The notes beneath the pieces were generated by a model. The model had not been told where the DNA came from and did not search any database. It saw only the letters and a program-made list of their open reading frames with translations. Source: an uncultured Acidobacteriota bacterium (GTDB taxonomy: Bacteria; Acidobacteriota; Blastocatellia; Pyrinomonadales; Pyrinomonadaceae). From it: DNA of 40,834 nt. The stretch is from the NCBI GenBank assembly GCA_902826795.1, contig CADEGD010000038.1, positions 1 to 40,834 of the forward strand, read 5' to 3'. The position numbers and the translations under genes were made by a program. Shown here piece by piece: positions 15,965 through 24,446 of this stretch; the stretch's first letter is position 1; each line of letters opens with the position of its first letter.

Positions 15965-17482
15965 CTATCGCTTAGTCGAAGTTTGCATAAATACCGAAAT
16001 ATCCTCCTTCAATTTCTTCAACGAACCCTTCTCGATGTACATCATGTGGCCAGCTTCGTAGTAAGCGAACGAGAAATTTCGCCGCAGCTGCGGGTCGAGA
16101 TTCATCGCCGAAACCGTATATTCCGCCGCGTAATACGGCGTCGCCATGTCGTAGTAACCGCTAGCGACGAACACTTTCATGTACGGGTTTTTCCGCATCG
16201 CGGACGACAACGCTTGCGACGTGTCCGCGTATTGGTTATTGGTATTCCAGTTCCACGGCGATGAGATGCCGCCGCCGAGAATGTAGTATTCGAGGTCGGA
16301 TTTGAAGTTCAATTCCCGGCGAACATAATCGTTGAAAACGGCGGTGTAGGGCGTTCGGATCGCAGTCATGCTCGGATCGAAATCTGGCCCTTCGCCTGAA
16401 GAATCTTTGTCAAAGCCGAGGAAGCGGCTGTCGAGACGGCCCGTCGAGCGTCGCTGTTTACGGAGGAGTTCCTTGTTGAATTCGCCAAGGTCGACGCGAA
16501 AATTGTTCTCGTCGACAAAGTCTCGGCTTAAGCCCGAATAACGGCTAAACTTGTCAAGCATTGCCGCCTTCTCCGCCGCTGAAAGCCGATCGATCTTCAA
16601 CATGGCTGGGGCGTATTCGTTCGTCGCAAAATTCTCAGACTCCCGGAGCACGTCTCGAAGCGGCTTGCTTTGCAGATCGGCCGGAAGCTGCTTGTGATAC
16701 CAAGCAGTCGCGGTGTAAGACGGGAAGATCAGCACGAGCGGCAGATCGTTGTTGTCGGCAAATCTGATCGACTGAAAGTTCAGTACCGTCGAGACCAGTA
16801 CAATGCCATTGAGAGCAATCCCTCGTTCGAAAAGGTGATTCGAAAGGCCTGCGGCTCGCGTAGTGCCATAACTTTCACCAACCAGATACAACGGCGACTG
16901 CCAGCGCTCATTTCGGCCCAGGTACATCCGTATAAACTCGCCGATCGAATCGATGTCGCCGTTTACCGAGAAAAATTTGCTCGCAAGTTCCGGTCGAGTC
17001 GCCCGCGAATAACCCGTGCCGACCGGGTCGATAAACACCAAATCAGTCTGATCCAGCCAACTATGCTCGGTCTCGACCGTTTCGTAAGGAGCAGGCGGCA
17101 TCAGCCCGTCGTCGAGCATCTTGACGCGCTTTGGCCCCAAGGCTCCCATGTGGAGCCAAACCGAAGCCGAACCCGGGCCTCCGTTAAACGAAAACATCAG
17201 CGGCCGGTTTGCCGGAGGATTATCCAGCGTGTAAGCCATGAAAAAGATCCGCGCTTCAGTATCGCCGGTCGTCGCGTTCTTGATGGGCATAAAGCCAGTC
17301 GTGACCGAGTAGTTAAGCTGGTGCCCGCCGACTCGGGCGGAATGCTTAGTGACGACCGGCGCATCTTCCTTTTGTTCGGCCGCAGCGCTCGGACGCGGCT
17401 GAGGCGTTTCGGTCGGACGAGGAGCTCCGGCAGCTGGAGTCTGAAACAGAAGAAACGACGAAAGCAAGAGGCTTGCGAACAT
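15965..17482 (-). CDS. Secreted serine carboxypeptidase-like protein (peptidase family S10)
   Basis: The 505-residue product has a signal peptide (MFASLLLSSFLLFQTPAAGA), a Pro/Thr linker (residues 20-40), then an S10 alpha/beta-hydrolase. Landmarks are PLMFSFNGGPGSASVWLHMG (oxyanion region, ~95-113), DLVFIDPVGTGYS (~148-159), the nucleophile in VGESYGTTRAAGL (Ser204), the Asp in VFVASGYYDMATPYYAAEYT, and the His in YYEAGHMMYI. The complete triad suggests an active periplasmic or secreted C-terminal exopeptidase that works at acidic to neutral pH. The S10 family is expanded in acidobacteria, which supports the taxonomic guess. Its 3' end abuts that of the DUF3574 gene. Confidence 0.93.
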   Translation of the reverse strand: MFASLLLSSFLLFQTPAAGAPRPTETPQPRPSAAAEQKEDAPVVTKHSARVGGHQLNYSVTTGFMPIKNATTGDTEARIFFMAYTLDNPPANRPLMFSFNGGPGSASVWLHMGALGPKRVKMLDDGLMPPAPYETVETEHSWLDQTDLVFIDPVGTGYSRATRPELASKFFSVNGDIDSIGEFIRMYLGRNERWQSPLYLVGESYGTTRAAGLSNHLFERGIALNGIVLVSTVLNFQSIRFADNNDLPLVLIFPSYTATAWYHKQLPADLQSKPLRDVLRESENFATNEYAPAMLKIDRLSAAEKAAMLDKFSRYSGLSRDFVDENNFRVDLGEFNKELLRKQRRSTGRLDSRFLGFDKDSSGEGPDFDPSMTAIRTPYTAVFNDYVRRELNFKSDLEYYILGGGISSPWNWNTNNQYADTSQALSSAMRKNPYMKVFVASGYYDMATPYYAAEYTVSAMNLDPQLRRNFSFAYYEAGHMMYIEKGSLKKLKEDISVFMQTSTKR

Positions 17483-17590
17483 AGGCTAATTCGAATTGAA
17501 GAATGAATCAGTGAAACTTTGCGAGGATACTAGCACAGACCAAAATCGAACTGAAATACACGTTAGCCAAAGTTGCCCGTATGACAATAA

Positions 17591-17617
17591 AGGGTATCCG
17601 ATTTTGTCGGACACCCT
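17591..17617 (-). terminator. Intrinsic terminator after the 56-aa gene
   Basis: On the minus strand AGGGTGTCCGA pairs over 11 bp (one G-T) with TCGGATACCCT around CAAAA, then TTTATTGT. It lies 32 nt past the stop of the small gene and before the S10 peptidase gene. Confidence 0.65.
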
Positions 17618-17648
17618 AATAGAATTCACCTCCGAGAGGTTCGGTACA

Positions 17649-17819
17649 TCAATTTGCTCTCTCGTTAACCTGTTTGATCGCCCGCCGCGGACTCGTGTCG
17701 AACCGCTTCGTGACCAATCTGGCCTCGGTATTTCTAAGAAAATCGTCAAACAACTCATCGGGAGGCTTTGGGATAGGGTTGTCATAGCTCTTGATACTGT
17801 CGAATTTTTGTTCTGTCAT
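17649..17819 (-). CDS. Small hypothetical protein (56 aa)
   Basis: A near-consensus ribosome-binding site, GAGGAGG, ends 7 nt before the ATG at 17819, which is good evidence for translation. The product begins MTEQKFDSIKSYDNPIPKPP and is hydrophilic, with an acidic N-terminal half (DELFDDFL) and a basic C-terminal half (RRAIKQVNER). It has no membrane segment or Cys. The family was not recognised. It is flanked by the terminator of the candidate small RNA upstream (17902-17950) and its own terminator downstream (17591-17617), so it forms an independent unit. Upstream in-frame codons without a ribosome-binding site could add ten residues but are less likely. Confidence 0.68.
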   Translation of the reverse strand: MTEQKFDSIKSYDNPIPKPPDELFDDFLRNTEARLVTKRFDTSPRRAIKQVNERAN

Positions 17820-17901
17820 CGTCGGCCTCCTCGTATTGTTTTGATGCAAAGCATCGTTCCTGCGAGAAGTGTGTGCAACCGTCGTTCCAGAGCAATACCG
17901 A

Positions 17902-17950
17902 TAAAAACAAAAAGGGTGCCGAAACCGTCTCCCACACCGTTTTCAGCACC
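17902..17950 (-). terminator. Intrinsic terminator of small RNA B and/or the amidohydrolase operon
   Basis: Ten-bp stem GGTGCTGAAA/TTTCGGCACC (one G-T) on the minus strand, followed by CTTTTTGTTTTT. It carries the shared loop motif GTGTGGGAGA. Confidence 0.8.
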
Positions 17951-17988
17951 TCTTGTTGTCTTCCGCTTACGTGGAGCAAGCAGAAAAC
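17902..17988 (-). ncRNA. Candidate small RNA B (same family as 30496-30583)
   Basis: Read on the minus strand, a promoter at 18023-17995 predicts a start near 17988. The RNA (~87 nt) opens with a 10-bp stem (17987-17978 with 17968-17959, two G-U) carrying loop CTCCACG. An 8-nt linker CAACAAGA follows, then an intrinsic terminator (GGTGCTGAAA 17950-17941 with TTTCGGCACC 17924-17915) and a T-rich tail. The terminator apex ACGGTGTGGGAGACG (17940-17926) is identical over 15 nt to the apex of the plus-strand RNA at 30556-30570, although the stems differ. No coding frame explains the region. It could simply be the terminator of the amidohydrolase operon, but the promoter and 5' hairpin argue for a separate RNA. 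Confidence 0.55.
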
Positions 17989-17994
17989 TCTGCA

Positions 17995-18023
17995 AGAGTA
18001 AACCGATTCGGCACCGCTGTCAA
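17995..18023 (-). promoter_or_regulatory. Promoter of candidate small RNA B
   Basis: On the minus strand a perfect -35 TTGACA (18023-18018) and TACTCT (18000-17995) are separated by the optimal 17 nt. The element starts 19 nt downstream of the amidohydrolase stop and points at the hairpin-terminator unit. Confidence 0.55.
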
Positions 18024-18041
18024 CTGCTGCAACGAAGAAAG

Positions 18042-19256
18042 TTACCTGACCACTTCGCTAACAACCCGACCGTTAATGATCGTGCCCACGCAGTGGCTGG
18101 TGTATTCAAATGGGTCACCATCATACATCGCGATATCCGCGTCCTTTCCAACCGCGATCGACCCGATCCGGCCGTCAAGCCCGAGGATCTTCGCCGCGTC
18201 GATCGTGATCAAAGCCAGAGCGTCCGATTTTGATAAACCGTTCGCCGCGGCCATCGCAGCTTCGAACAGAACAACGCGAGTCTTCGGGACATATCCTTCG
18301 TAGCCGCTCTGCAGTGCCACCGGTATTCCGGCAGCCTTGAGCTTCGAAGCGGTCTCCATGGAGAGGCTTTCGGTGTCGCCGCCAGCCCTCGCCATCGTCG
18401 GATGAATAATGACAGGGAAGCCGGACGCCTTGATCTCGTTCAGCACGAGCTGAGCTTCGGACGCGCCGTCGAGGACAATCTTGAGGTTGAACTCTTTCGC
18501 CAGCCTCAGGGCGGTCATGATGTCCTGATCTTTGTGAGCCGTGATCAGAAGTCGAACCTCGCCCTTGATGACGCGAGCCATGATCTCCGACTTCAGGTCT
18601 TTCGGAGCATCTTTCTTAGTCGCGTTTTCCTGAGCCTTGATCAGTTCCGCACGAAGCATCGCCGCCTGTTTGCCGCGAGTGCCGGGCGAGCGGCCTGCGG
18701 CTCCCGTCGCGGCGGTTCCAAGCACTACGGATACCATCGCGGTCGGAACGATCGTCACGTCATCGACCGTCTTGCCCCAGGTTTTTGCGATCATCGTCTG
18801 GCCCGGGATGAGAGCCGACGGCTGATGCCCGGTATGGATCGTTGTTACGCCGAGTTCGCGAACCCATTCGATCAAACGTTCCTCCGGATTGTATGCGTCG
18901 GTGGCACGAAGCTCCGGCTGGACCGATGCTCCGCCGTCGAGCGCCATCTGATCGTGCGGCTGATTGAGATATCCGTTCAACCCGACGACCGTGTGAGCGT
19001 CGATAAGCCCGGGAGTAACCACCTTGGCCGTCAGCGTTCTATATCCGGCCGGAACCTGCACCGTCGTGGCTGGCCCAACAGCCGTGATCTTGCCGTTGTT
19101 AATCAGCACGACACCATTCGTTATCGCCTCGCCCGCCATCGTGTAGACCGTTTCGCCCTTGACGGCGATCTGACCGTAAACCGAAGGCAGAAAGCAAAGT
19201 ACAGCGAATGCGACGGACAGAAGTTTTGCCATTTCACTTTTTACTTTTAACTTCAT
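18042..19256 (-). CDS. Amidohydrolase-like exported protein, probably inactive paralogue
   Basis: This 404-residue protein has a signal peptide (LLSVAFAVLCFLPSVYGQ) and the imidazolonepropionase-like amidohydrolase fold: an N-terminal beta-sandwich (AVKGETVYTMAGEAITNGVVLINNGKITAVG), a barrel from TPGLIDAHT, and a C-terminal DGRIGSIAVGKDADIAMYDGDP strand set. It is a paralogue of the protein encoded just upstream but has lost metal ligands. The HxH motif reads HTV (His88, Val90), the His of QHVSEAW is replaced in LDGASEAQ, and the HTD motif is replaced by LQSGYEG. A hydrolytic role is therefore unlikely; a partner or scaffold function for the upstream enzyme is inferred. Its ATG overlaps the upstream stop by one base (TAATG), giving tight translational coupling. 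Confidence 0.85.
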   Translation of the reverse strand: MKLKVKSEMAKLLSVAFAVLCFLPSVYGQIAVKGETVYTMAGEAITNGVVLINNGKITAVGPATTVQVPAGYRTLTAKVVTPGLIDAHTVVGLNGYLNQPHDQMALDGGASVQPELRATDAYNPEERLIEWVRELGVTTIHTGHQPSALIPGQTMIAKTWGKTVDDVTIVPTAMVSVVLGTAATGAAGRSPGTRGKQAAMLRAELIKAQENATKKDAPKDLKSEIMARVIKGEVRLLITAHKDQDIMTALRLAKEFNLKIVLDGASEAQLVLNEIKASGFPVIIHPTMARAGGDTESLSMETASKLKAAGIPVALQSGYEGYVPKTRVVLFEAAMAAANGLSKSDALALITIDAAKILGLDGRIGSIAVGKDADIAMYDGDPFEYTSHCVGTIINGRVVSEVVR

Positions 19257-20584
19257 TAGTTTCCACCTCCGATGTCGCCGTCAAAGCAGTTGAGTTCGTG
19301 AACGTGCATATCGGCGTCGCCGGCTCCTTTGCCGCCAACCGCTATCAAGTAATCTTTCGGATCGGACCGGTCAAAGACCTTTTTCCCTTCGACCCAAGTC
19401 TCTAGCACATGAGTGTAAACGCTCAACGGATCGCCCGACAGAACGACGAAGTCAGCATCCTTACCCGCTTCGAGCGAACCGACGCGATCTTGCAGATCGA
19501 GCATGATGGCACCGGCCATTGTCAGCGCATACAGAGCCTTGTCGCGGCTCATTCCAGCCCGCATTGCCAGGCCGCCGGACCGCAGGAACCAACGCGAATC
19601 GGTGATGCCGTCGTCCGTATGAAATCCGACGAGAGCACCGGCTTTTTCGAGGGCGGCACCGTTGCGGAAATCGATATCCATCGTCTCAAGCTTGCCACCA
19701 GGCGAATCGATAAAAATGATCGACGCCGGAGCCTTCGCCTTGGCGATCTCGTCGGCAACTTTCCATGCCTCGGACACATGCTGCAGCACGATCCTGAAGC
19801 CGAACTCTTTCTGCAGCCTCAGCGCGGTCATCACATCATCGTGTCGGTGCGTGTGAAAGTGAACCACCTTTTTGCCCTCAAGAACCTCGACCAGCGCTTC
19901 CATCGCCAGATCTCTTGCGGGCAGTTTCGACTTATCATTGCCCGCCGCCTTTACCTTGTCGCGATATTCGCGAGCCTTGATGAACTGCTCCCTCACGAGG
20001 GCAGCAGATTTTGCCCGCGTTCCGGGGAACGTTCCGCCGCCAGCCCGGATCGGGTTCGTGCCGTTGGCGAACTTGATGCCGCCGGCATATCTGCCGTCTT
20101 TGTCGTAGATCAACAGGTCGTCGATCTTGTTCGCACCGTCGCGAAGTTTTAGGTACAGCGTTTGGCCGCTGTCGAGATGGCCCGAACCGGGCATCACGTT
20201 AACGGTCGTAATACCGCCGGACTGCACCCGTTGAAAGCTCATGGCACGAGCATTCACGCTATCGAGAATGCGTACGTCCGGTTGGATCGGAGCCGAACCG
20301 TCAGCTCCGGCCGGGCTTCCGGCATGGCTGTGTGTGTCGACGAGGCCGGGCATTATCGTCTTGCCTGCCATGTCGACCGTAACGACGTCCGAAGAGAGCC
20401 TGACCGTACGAGCGTCGCCGACCGCGGTGATCTTGCCGTTCCGAACGATCAAGATGCCCTGCTCGATCGGTGCCCCAACGATCGGGATGATCCTGGCATT
20501 GATGAACGCCGTCGGCCGCTCTTGGGCGATTGCCGATGCCGCGAACATCAACATCGCAAACGAATAGAAAGCGAGATGTTTCAT
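19256..20584 (-). CDS. Exported metal-dependent amidohydrolase
   Basis: The 442-residue product has a signal peptide (FYSFAMLMFAASAIAQ) and a complete imidazolonepropionase-like amidohydrolase fold. The metal motif HxH is in MPGLVDTHSHAGSP (His85, His87), further candidate ligands are in VVHFHTHRHDD and LQHVSEAW, and the catalytic Asp is in GFHTDDG. The C-terminal half ends RVGSLEAGKDADFVVLSGDPLSVYTHV, the usual return to the beta-sandwich. Relatives hydrolyse cyclic or peptide-like amide bonds, with prolidase- or dipeptidase-type activities proposed; the substrate is unknown. The exported location suggests peptide or xenobiotic breakdown in the periplasm. It is the first gene of a two-gene operon with the degenerate paralogue. 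Confidence 0.9.
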   Translation of the reverse strand: MKHLAFYSFAMLMFAASAIAQERPTAFINARIIPIVGAPIEQGILIVRNGKITAVGDARTVRLSSDVVTVDMAGKTIMPGLVDTHSHAGSPAGADGSAPIQPDVRILDSVNARAMSFQRVQSGGITTVNVMPGSGHLDSGQTLYLKLRDGANKIDDLLIYDKDGRYAGGIKFANGTNPIRAGGGTFPGTRAKSAALVREQFIKAREYRDKVKAAGNDKSKLPARDLAMEALVEVLEGKKVVHFHTHRHDDVMTALRLQKEFGFRIVLQHVSEAWKVADEIAKAKAPASIIFIDSPGGKLETMDIDFRNGAALEKAGALVGFHTDDGITDSRWFLRSGGLAMRAGMSRDKALYALTMAGAIMLDLQDRVGSLEAGKDADFVVLSGDPLSVYTHVLETWVEGKKVFDRSDPKDYLIAVGGKGAGDADMHVHELNCFDGDIGGGN

Positions 20585-21140
20585 CTTAAAGTCCTCAAGT
20601 TTGTACTAGATTCGTAAACAGGAATGTACGGTTACGTTAATCCACATGGCCGCAATTTGGCAAGGAAGGCGGATTCGTATGTTCCGTTTCATTCTGCGTC
20701 ATTCACTTTTCGTTTCTTTTGCAACAAGGTCTTGGGAGTTACACCAACTTTCACAACTCACGAGGGGCATGTTCGGGCAGAATTGCCCGCGTAAGCGGGT
20801 GGTTGATCTATCCCCGAGTCCTTGCCACGGGCTTACGCACGCGGTGCCGCCTGTTGTTCCGCTCCATTTCGCGGGGTGTCATTTTGTTCCATTTGGAACA
20901 CGGTCTAGGAGTTACACCAACTTTCAACAACTTACGATTCATAAAACAACTGTGACGCCCTGTCCGACGAGGTTGTCGACAGGATGTCTCATCCAATGTC
21001 CCAGGCTGTGTCCGACATTGCTTCGACAACTATTGTAAGTAACGCTGTAACCGAGTTTTCAATGAGCATCCGGAGCGCTATTCCGGCGGGCACGTATATT
21101 GTCACATAAACAACATACGTGTCAATACTTATTTCAATGA
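20585..21140. other. 556-nt intergenic region with repeats
   Basis: Upstream of the amidohydrolase operon and downstream of the histidine kinase, both on the minus strand. It contains a diverged direct repeat and several short hairpins (described at 20731-20935) and must hold the amidohydrolase promoter, though no convincing one was picked out. The open frames here (up to 130 codons) run through the repeats and lack ribosome-binding sites. Confidence 0.5.
20731..20935. repeat. Direct repeat flanking small hairpins, possible decayed mobile repeat
   Basis: GGAGTTACACCAACTTTCA occurs at 20735-20753 and again at 20908-20926, within longer similar stretches that begin GGTCT and end near AACT(C/T)ACGA. 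Between them are palindromes GGGCA-GAAT-TGCCC, CCCGC-GTAA-GCGGG and TGTTCC-ATTT-GGAACA. Short hairpins bounded by a direct repeat resemble a REP/BIME-type or miniature element, now non-coding. No transposase is present. Confidence 0.5.
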
Positions 21141-22886
21141 TCACGCGTTTGCGGGGAGAGTGACGGTGAAATTGGTGCCGCTGCCGTTGTTTGATTCCAC
21201 GTCTATGCGGCCATCGTGGGCGGTAATTATGCCGTAGCAGACGGCGAGGCCGAGGCCGGTTCCTTTGCCGGCCGGTTTGGTCGTGAAGAAAGGATCGAAA
21301 AGCTGTTTGCGGACGGATTCTTCAATACCCGGACCTGAATCTTTGATCGAAACCGATATCTCGTTCTGATTCCTGAAAGTCTTGACATCGAGGCTTCCGC
21401 CTTCGGGCATGGCGTCTCGGGCGTTGAGAAAAAGATTTAGAAACACTTGCTGAAGCTGGTCGGCGTCGGCGGTGAACTCCGGCAGGTCGTCTGCGTATTC
21501 GCGTTTGAGTTCAAGCTGGTGAAATCCGGTATCAAAGCTTGCGAGCCTGATGGCGGACTCGACAACCGAGTTGATCTCGATCTTCGATCTCGCCGCCGGG
21601 CGGATCCGCGAAAAGTCGGTCAGGTCTTTAGTAACTCTCGTGATCCGCTGAATCTGTTCGGAGATAATGTCGAGCTTTTGCCGGTCGTCCGGATTAGCTG
21701 AGGATTTCATCATTTGAACGAGCGAAGAGATCGAGGCGAGCGGGTTGTTCACCTCGTGTGCGACGCCCGCCGCCAGAGTTCCCATCGCCGCGAGGCGTTC
21801 GGCCCTCGCAAGCTGTTCGTTGAGCGTTTGAAGCTGTTCGATATCGAGCGCCATCTTCCGGCTCATCTCGTTAAAAGAATCCGCGAGCAGTCCGATCTCG
21901 TCGTTGCTCTTTCGAAGGTCGACCTCGGTGCCGTAATTCCCATTCGTTACCTCGACCGCCGCAAGCGTTATCCGCTGCAGCGGACGCGATATCGATCGAA
22001 CGACTAGCAGCAGGAGCAAGAGATTTGGAACGAGTGCCGAGACCACGCTTAAAACAAGGTAACGCCGCCACGCCTCGAAGTTCATTCCATCGTGAAACGC
22101 CCACCAAACGATCGGGATCTGAAATATCACGAAGCTGACGATGGCAACTGATGCGATGCTGATCGCGGTTTTGTAAGTGATCGGGAAAAGGCGGAATTGG
22201 TCGAGCGCGGTCTGAAGGGAGAAGAGGCGGAAGTTCGATATCGCGAATGCGAAGATCACGACGCCCGGCAGTTGAAAGATCGCGCTGTACGGCAGCAGTT
22301 CGTAGACGCCGACGTATGGAAGTGCGATATTCGCGAGCGTCTTGAGTATCGCGGTGACAGCGGTTGCGATAAGGAGCGCCGCGATCTGTTGTCCGCTCTG
22401 AGTGCCCCGGAGCCGAAGATACTTTTTGAACAGTATCCACGTGCCGTAAGCGTAAAGAACGTATACGTAAGTAACGAACGCGTAGGCGATCGCAGTTAGT
22501 TCGATAAAGAATTCTCCGCCGCGAACGCCGACGTTCGTCCACAAAAGCCCGAGAAACACGGCGGGGATCAGGAAAATGCTCGGCGAGAAAAGGATCACTG
22601 CTTTTCGTCTGGGCGTACGAGAATTCTCGGGAAACACCCACGCGAATACGACCAGAGCGCATTGCATCAGTAACGAGATAATAAAACTAGTAGCCGCCCA
22701 GGATGCTGCGAAATTATCGTTAAGTTCGAAGTTCCAAAAGATGAGATCTTTGGTCGTCCAGAGCGCAAGAAAGGCGATGAAAGCGGCGAACGTTTGATTC
22801 GCCCTGCGTCGCGGGTCGGCTACGAAGACGTAGAATCCGAGAACCACGAGCAGCAAGAGAGCAAACAGTTGGATCAGGACGAGCAC
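21141..22886 (-). CDS. Membrane sensor histidine kinase with HAMP domain
   Basis: The 581-residue protein starts with about seven hydrophobic helices (residues 1-220), resembling the 7TM N-terminal sensor of membrane histidine kinases. Another helix pair (~240-298) leads to a HAMP segment ([22 protein letters not shown] through [14 protein letters not shown]). The HisKA domain has the phospho-acceptor His377 in [19 protein letters not shown], the NtrB-like H-E-x-N-N-P form. The catalytic domain has the N box [17 protein letters not shown]1 [16 protein letters not shown] and G2 GTGLGLAVC. It presumably phosphorylates an unlinked response regulator, as none is in the window. The upstream gene, 24 nt away, encodes a DUF2490 outer-membrane protein, so the two are likely co-transcribed. 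Confidence 0.93.
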   Translation of the reverse strand: MLVLIQLFALLLLVVLGFYVFVADPRRRANQTFAAFIAFLALWTTKDLIFWNFELNDNFAASWAATSFIISLLMQCALVVFAWVFPENSRTPRRKAVILFSPSIFLIPAVFLGLLWTNVGVRGGEFFIELTAIAYAFVTYVYVLYAYGTWILFKKYLRLRGTQSGQQIAALLIATAVTAILKTLANIALPYVGVYELLPYSAIFQLPGVVIFAFAISNFRLFSLQTALDQFRLFPITYKTAISIASVAIVSFVIFQIPIVWWAFHDGMNFEAWRRYLVLSVVSALVPNLLLLLLVVRSISRPLQRITLAAVEVTNGNYGTEVDLRKSNDEIGLLADSFNEMSRKMALDIEQLQTLNEQLARAERLAAMGTLAAGVAHEVNNPLASISSLVQMMKSSANPDDRQKLDIISEQIQRITRVTKDLTDFSRIRPAARSKIEINSVVESAIRLASFDTGFHQLELKREYADDLPEFTADADQLQQVFLNLFLNARDAMPEGGSLDVKTFRNQNEISVSIKDSGPGIEESVRKQLFDPFFTTKPAGKGTGLGLAVCYGIITAHDGRIDVESNNGSGTNFTVTLPANA

Positions 22887-22910
22887 ATCAGGATTCTACC
22901 GCATCACCGG

Positions 22911-23609
22911 TTAATCGATCCTTATTTTGAGACTGGTGCCGATGCCGTTGATGTGCCGAATAGCTCCGGAGTTAGAGTCACGTCGTAGATAGAATATGTC
23001 GGCCGATACGTTCTTCGACAGCTTTCGCGTAATTCCCGTTTGGATCTCGTTGATCGAGAATTCCTTGGCGGTGATATCGTAGTAAACCTCTTCCGATATG
23101 AATGGCGAAAAGATTTCTTTGTCTTCGTAACGCACCGGGAAAGCGAACGTAAACTTATTGCGATATCTGACCGAATCGTCGCGTCCGTGGCGAATGCGGT
23201 ATTCGAGACGGTTGCGATCTTTCAAGGAAAAGTTTTTCCACTTATGCCCGACGCTCACGTCGAAACGCAGCCGATGTTCGAATTCCTTCGCGTTTCGCGT
23301 TGGTTCACCGCGTCGATAGACGTACGTCGGAGCAAACGACCAATATTTGTTGAGCTTGAGGTCGAACCCGATCCCTACTCGAGCATCGACTGGAAACAAG
23401 CGGTTCTGTCCGAGCCGCAACGTGCCCAGCAAAAGTAAAGAAAGCTTGTCCGACTTTTTGCCGTTCTTGTCGGTTTCTTTGATTACCGGAAACGTAAACG
23501 TAGTCTCATGCCAGATCTGGAAATCGGTGTCGTCTTGGGCGTTTGTGGTTAAAAATGCCGATGTCAGGACGGTGAGTGTAATGAAGATGAAAAGGGCGTG
23601 GCGATGCAA
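22911..23609 (-). CDS. DUF2490-family outer-membrane beta-barrel protein
   Basis: This 232-residue protein begins with a signal peptide (HALFIFITLTVLTSAFLTTNAQ) and continues with alternating amphipathic strands typical of small outer-membrane barrels. DFQIWHETTFTFPV matches the opening of DUF2490; later strands are YWSFAPTYVYRRGEP, EHRLRFDVSVGHKWKNFSL, RNRLEYRIRHGR, RYRNKFTFAFPV and SPFISEEVYYDI. It ends with a short final strand, GTSLKIRID, ending in Asp rather than the usual aromatic residue. The start is TTG (23607-23609) with GGGGAAA upstream. DUF2490 has no defined function; sequence suggests a structural or channel-like barrel. It leads an operon with the histidine kinase. Confidence 0.82.
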   Translation of the reverse strand: MHRHALFIFITLTVLTSAFLTTNAQDDTDFQIWHETTFTFPVIKETDKNGKKSDKLSLLLLGTLRLGQNRLFPVDARVGIGFDLKLNKYWSFAPTYVYRRGEPTRNAKEFEHRLRFDVSVGHKWKNFSLKDRNRLEYRIRHGRDDSVRYRNKFTFAFPVRYEDKEIFSPFISEEVYYDITAKEFSINEIQTGITRKLSKNVSADIFYLRRDSNSGAIRHINGIGTSLKIRID

Positions 23610-23674
23610 GATTATTTCCCCAACAAAATTGATTGATGTTAACGCAATGTTAGGGGAATGTTACGAGGCGGCGT

Positions 23675-24118
23675 TCAGTAATTCAAGTTGGCCGTAACGA
23701 CGGGCGACCGTTGAGGGCGGCTTGTCTCGACGAGTTCCTCGATAGGCTCGTCCGCGGGAATGCGGTCGATGTGGGCTTGGATGACTTTTTTTCGGGAGCG
23801 CGCATAGCAGTTGGTGGCGAGCCATGGATTAGGATGTCCCGCGACCTCGAAAATCTCGGCAGACTCGACCGGTACTTCTTTCAACAGACCCTCCAGCAAG
23901 TCTGCCGACGCGACCTCTCCGGCAACGTGCGGAGACTGATCTTTTCGACGGACGATCGATCGGTAGATCCGGTAAGAGCCGAATATCGGCCATGCGAAGG
24001 TTGCGACTATGGCGTAGAAGACGGCAAGAGCCCTTGCAGACCGTCGCGAAAAGAAGACCAGGGCTCCAAATGGGGCTCCGGCTGAGAGGTAGATGATAAG
24101 GGCTTCCGAAAACGACAC
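23675..24118 (-). CDS. Hypothetical membrane protein with two N-terminal helices
   Basis: The 147-residue product, read from GTG at 24116-24118, has two hydrophobic helices (about 5-25, LIIYLSAGAPFGALVFF, and 29-50, ALAVFYAIVATFAWPIFGSY). A basic turn and a ~90-residue cytoplasmic tail follow, with one or two helices (DLLEGLLKEVPVESAEIFEVAG) and a Pro-rich end. The family was not recognised. The start is uncertain because no clear ribosome-binding site is visible; internal Met codons are absent. It is upstream of the DUF2490 gene on the same strand (65-nt gap) and divergent from the small basic protein gene at 24447. Confidence 0.6.
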   Translation of the reverse strand: MSFSEALIIYLSAGAPFGALVFFSRRSARALAVFYAIVATFAWPIFGSYRIYRSIVRRKDQSPHVAGEVASADLLEGLLKEVPVESAEIFEVAGHPNPWLATNCYARSRKKVIQAHIDRIPADEPIEELVETSRPQRSPVVTANLNY

Positions 24119-24446
24119 CGGTCAGATTGAGGCAATCAACGTTCCGAATGATTCTTTTTGGCAGTTTGTAACGCGTTCGTAATCGGATGCAGTAATAATC
24201 GTGCTTATCTGAAAATGAGCGGGAACAAAGTTGACGCCTGCATCGTTATAGGAATTAGCGTATCGCGAATTTGTCCTCATTTCTTTGCAAAATGCGAATT
24301 GTCTTATTTGGGCGCGATATAGTTCGCAAAAAGCATTTCGAGCGGCGTCTAAAGTTAGGCACGGTAGTTGCTCAACACATCTGAGGCAAGGTTAGTGAAT
24401 CAAAACAATCCACGGGAATCGAAGAGTAGTAGAAAAGGAAAAAGCG
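24119..24446. other. Divergent intergenic region, nothing recognised
   Basis: This 328-nt gap separates divergent genes and must hold two promoters. It has a widely spaced inverted repeat (GATGCAG 24186-24192 with CTGCATC 24238-24244) and A/T-rich patches, but no recognisable RNA, repeat or coding frame. Confidence 0.4.

Noticed and set aside
16670..17506. Plus-strand open frame (278 codons) opposite the S10 peptidase
   Set aside because: Antisense to a clearly coding gene with complete catalytic motifs; no recognisable protein features.
18402..20152. Two plus-strand open frames (282 and 247 codons) opposite the amidohydrolases
   Set aside because: Antisense shadows; both translations are Arg/His-rich and motif-free, whereas the minus strand encodes full amidohydrolase folds.
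20646..21038. 130-codon frame in the repeat-bearing gap
   Set aside because: Runs through direct repeats and hairpins, lacks a ribosome-binding site; judged repeat-derived.
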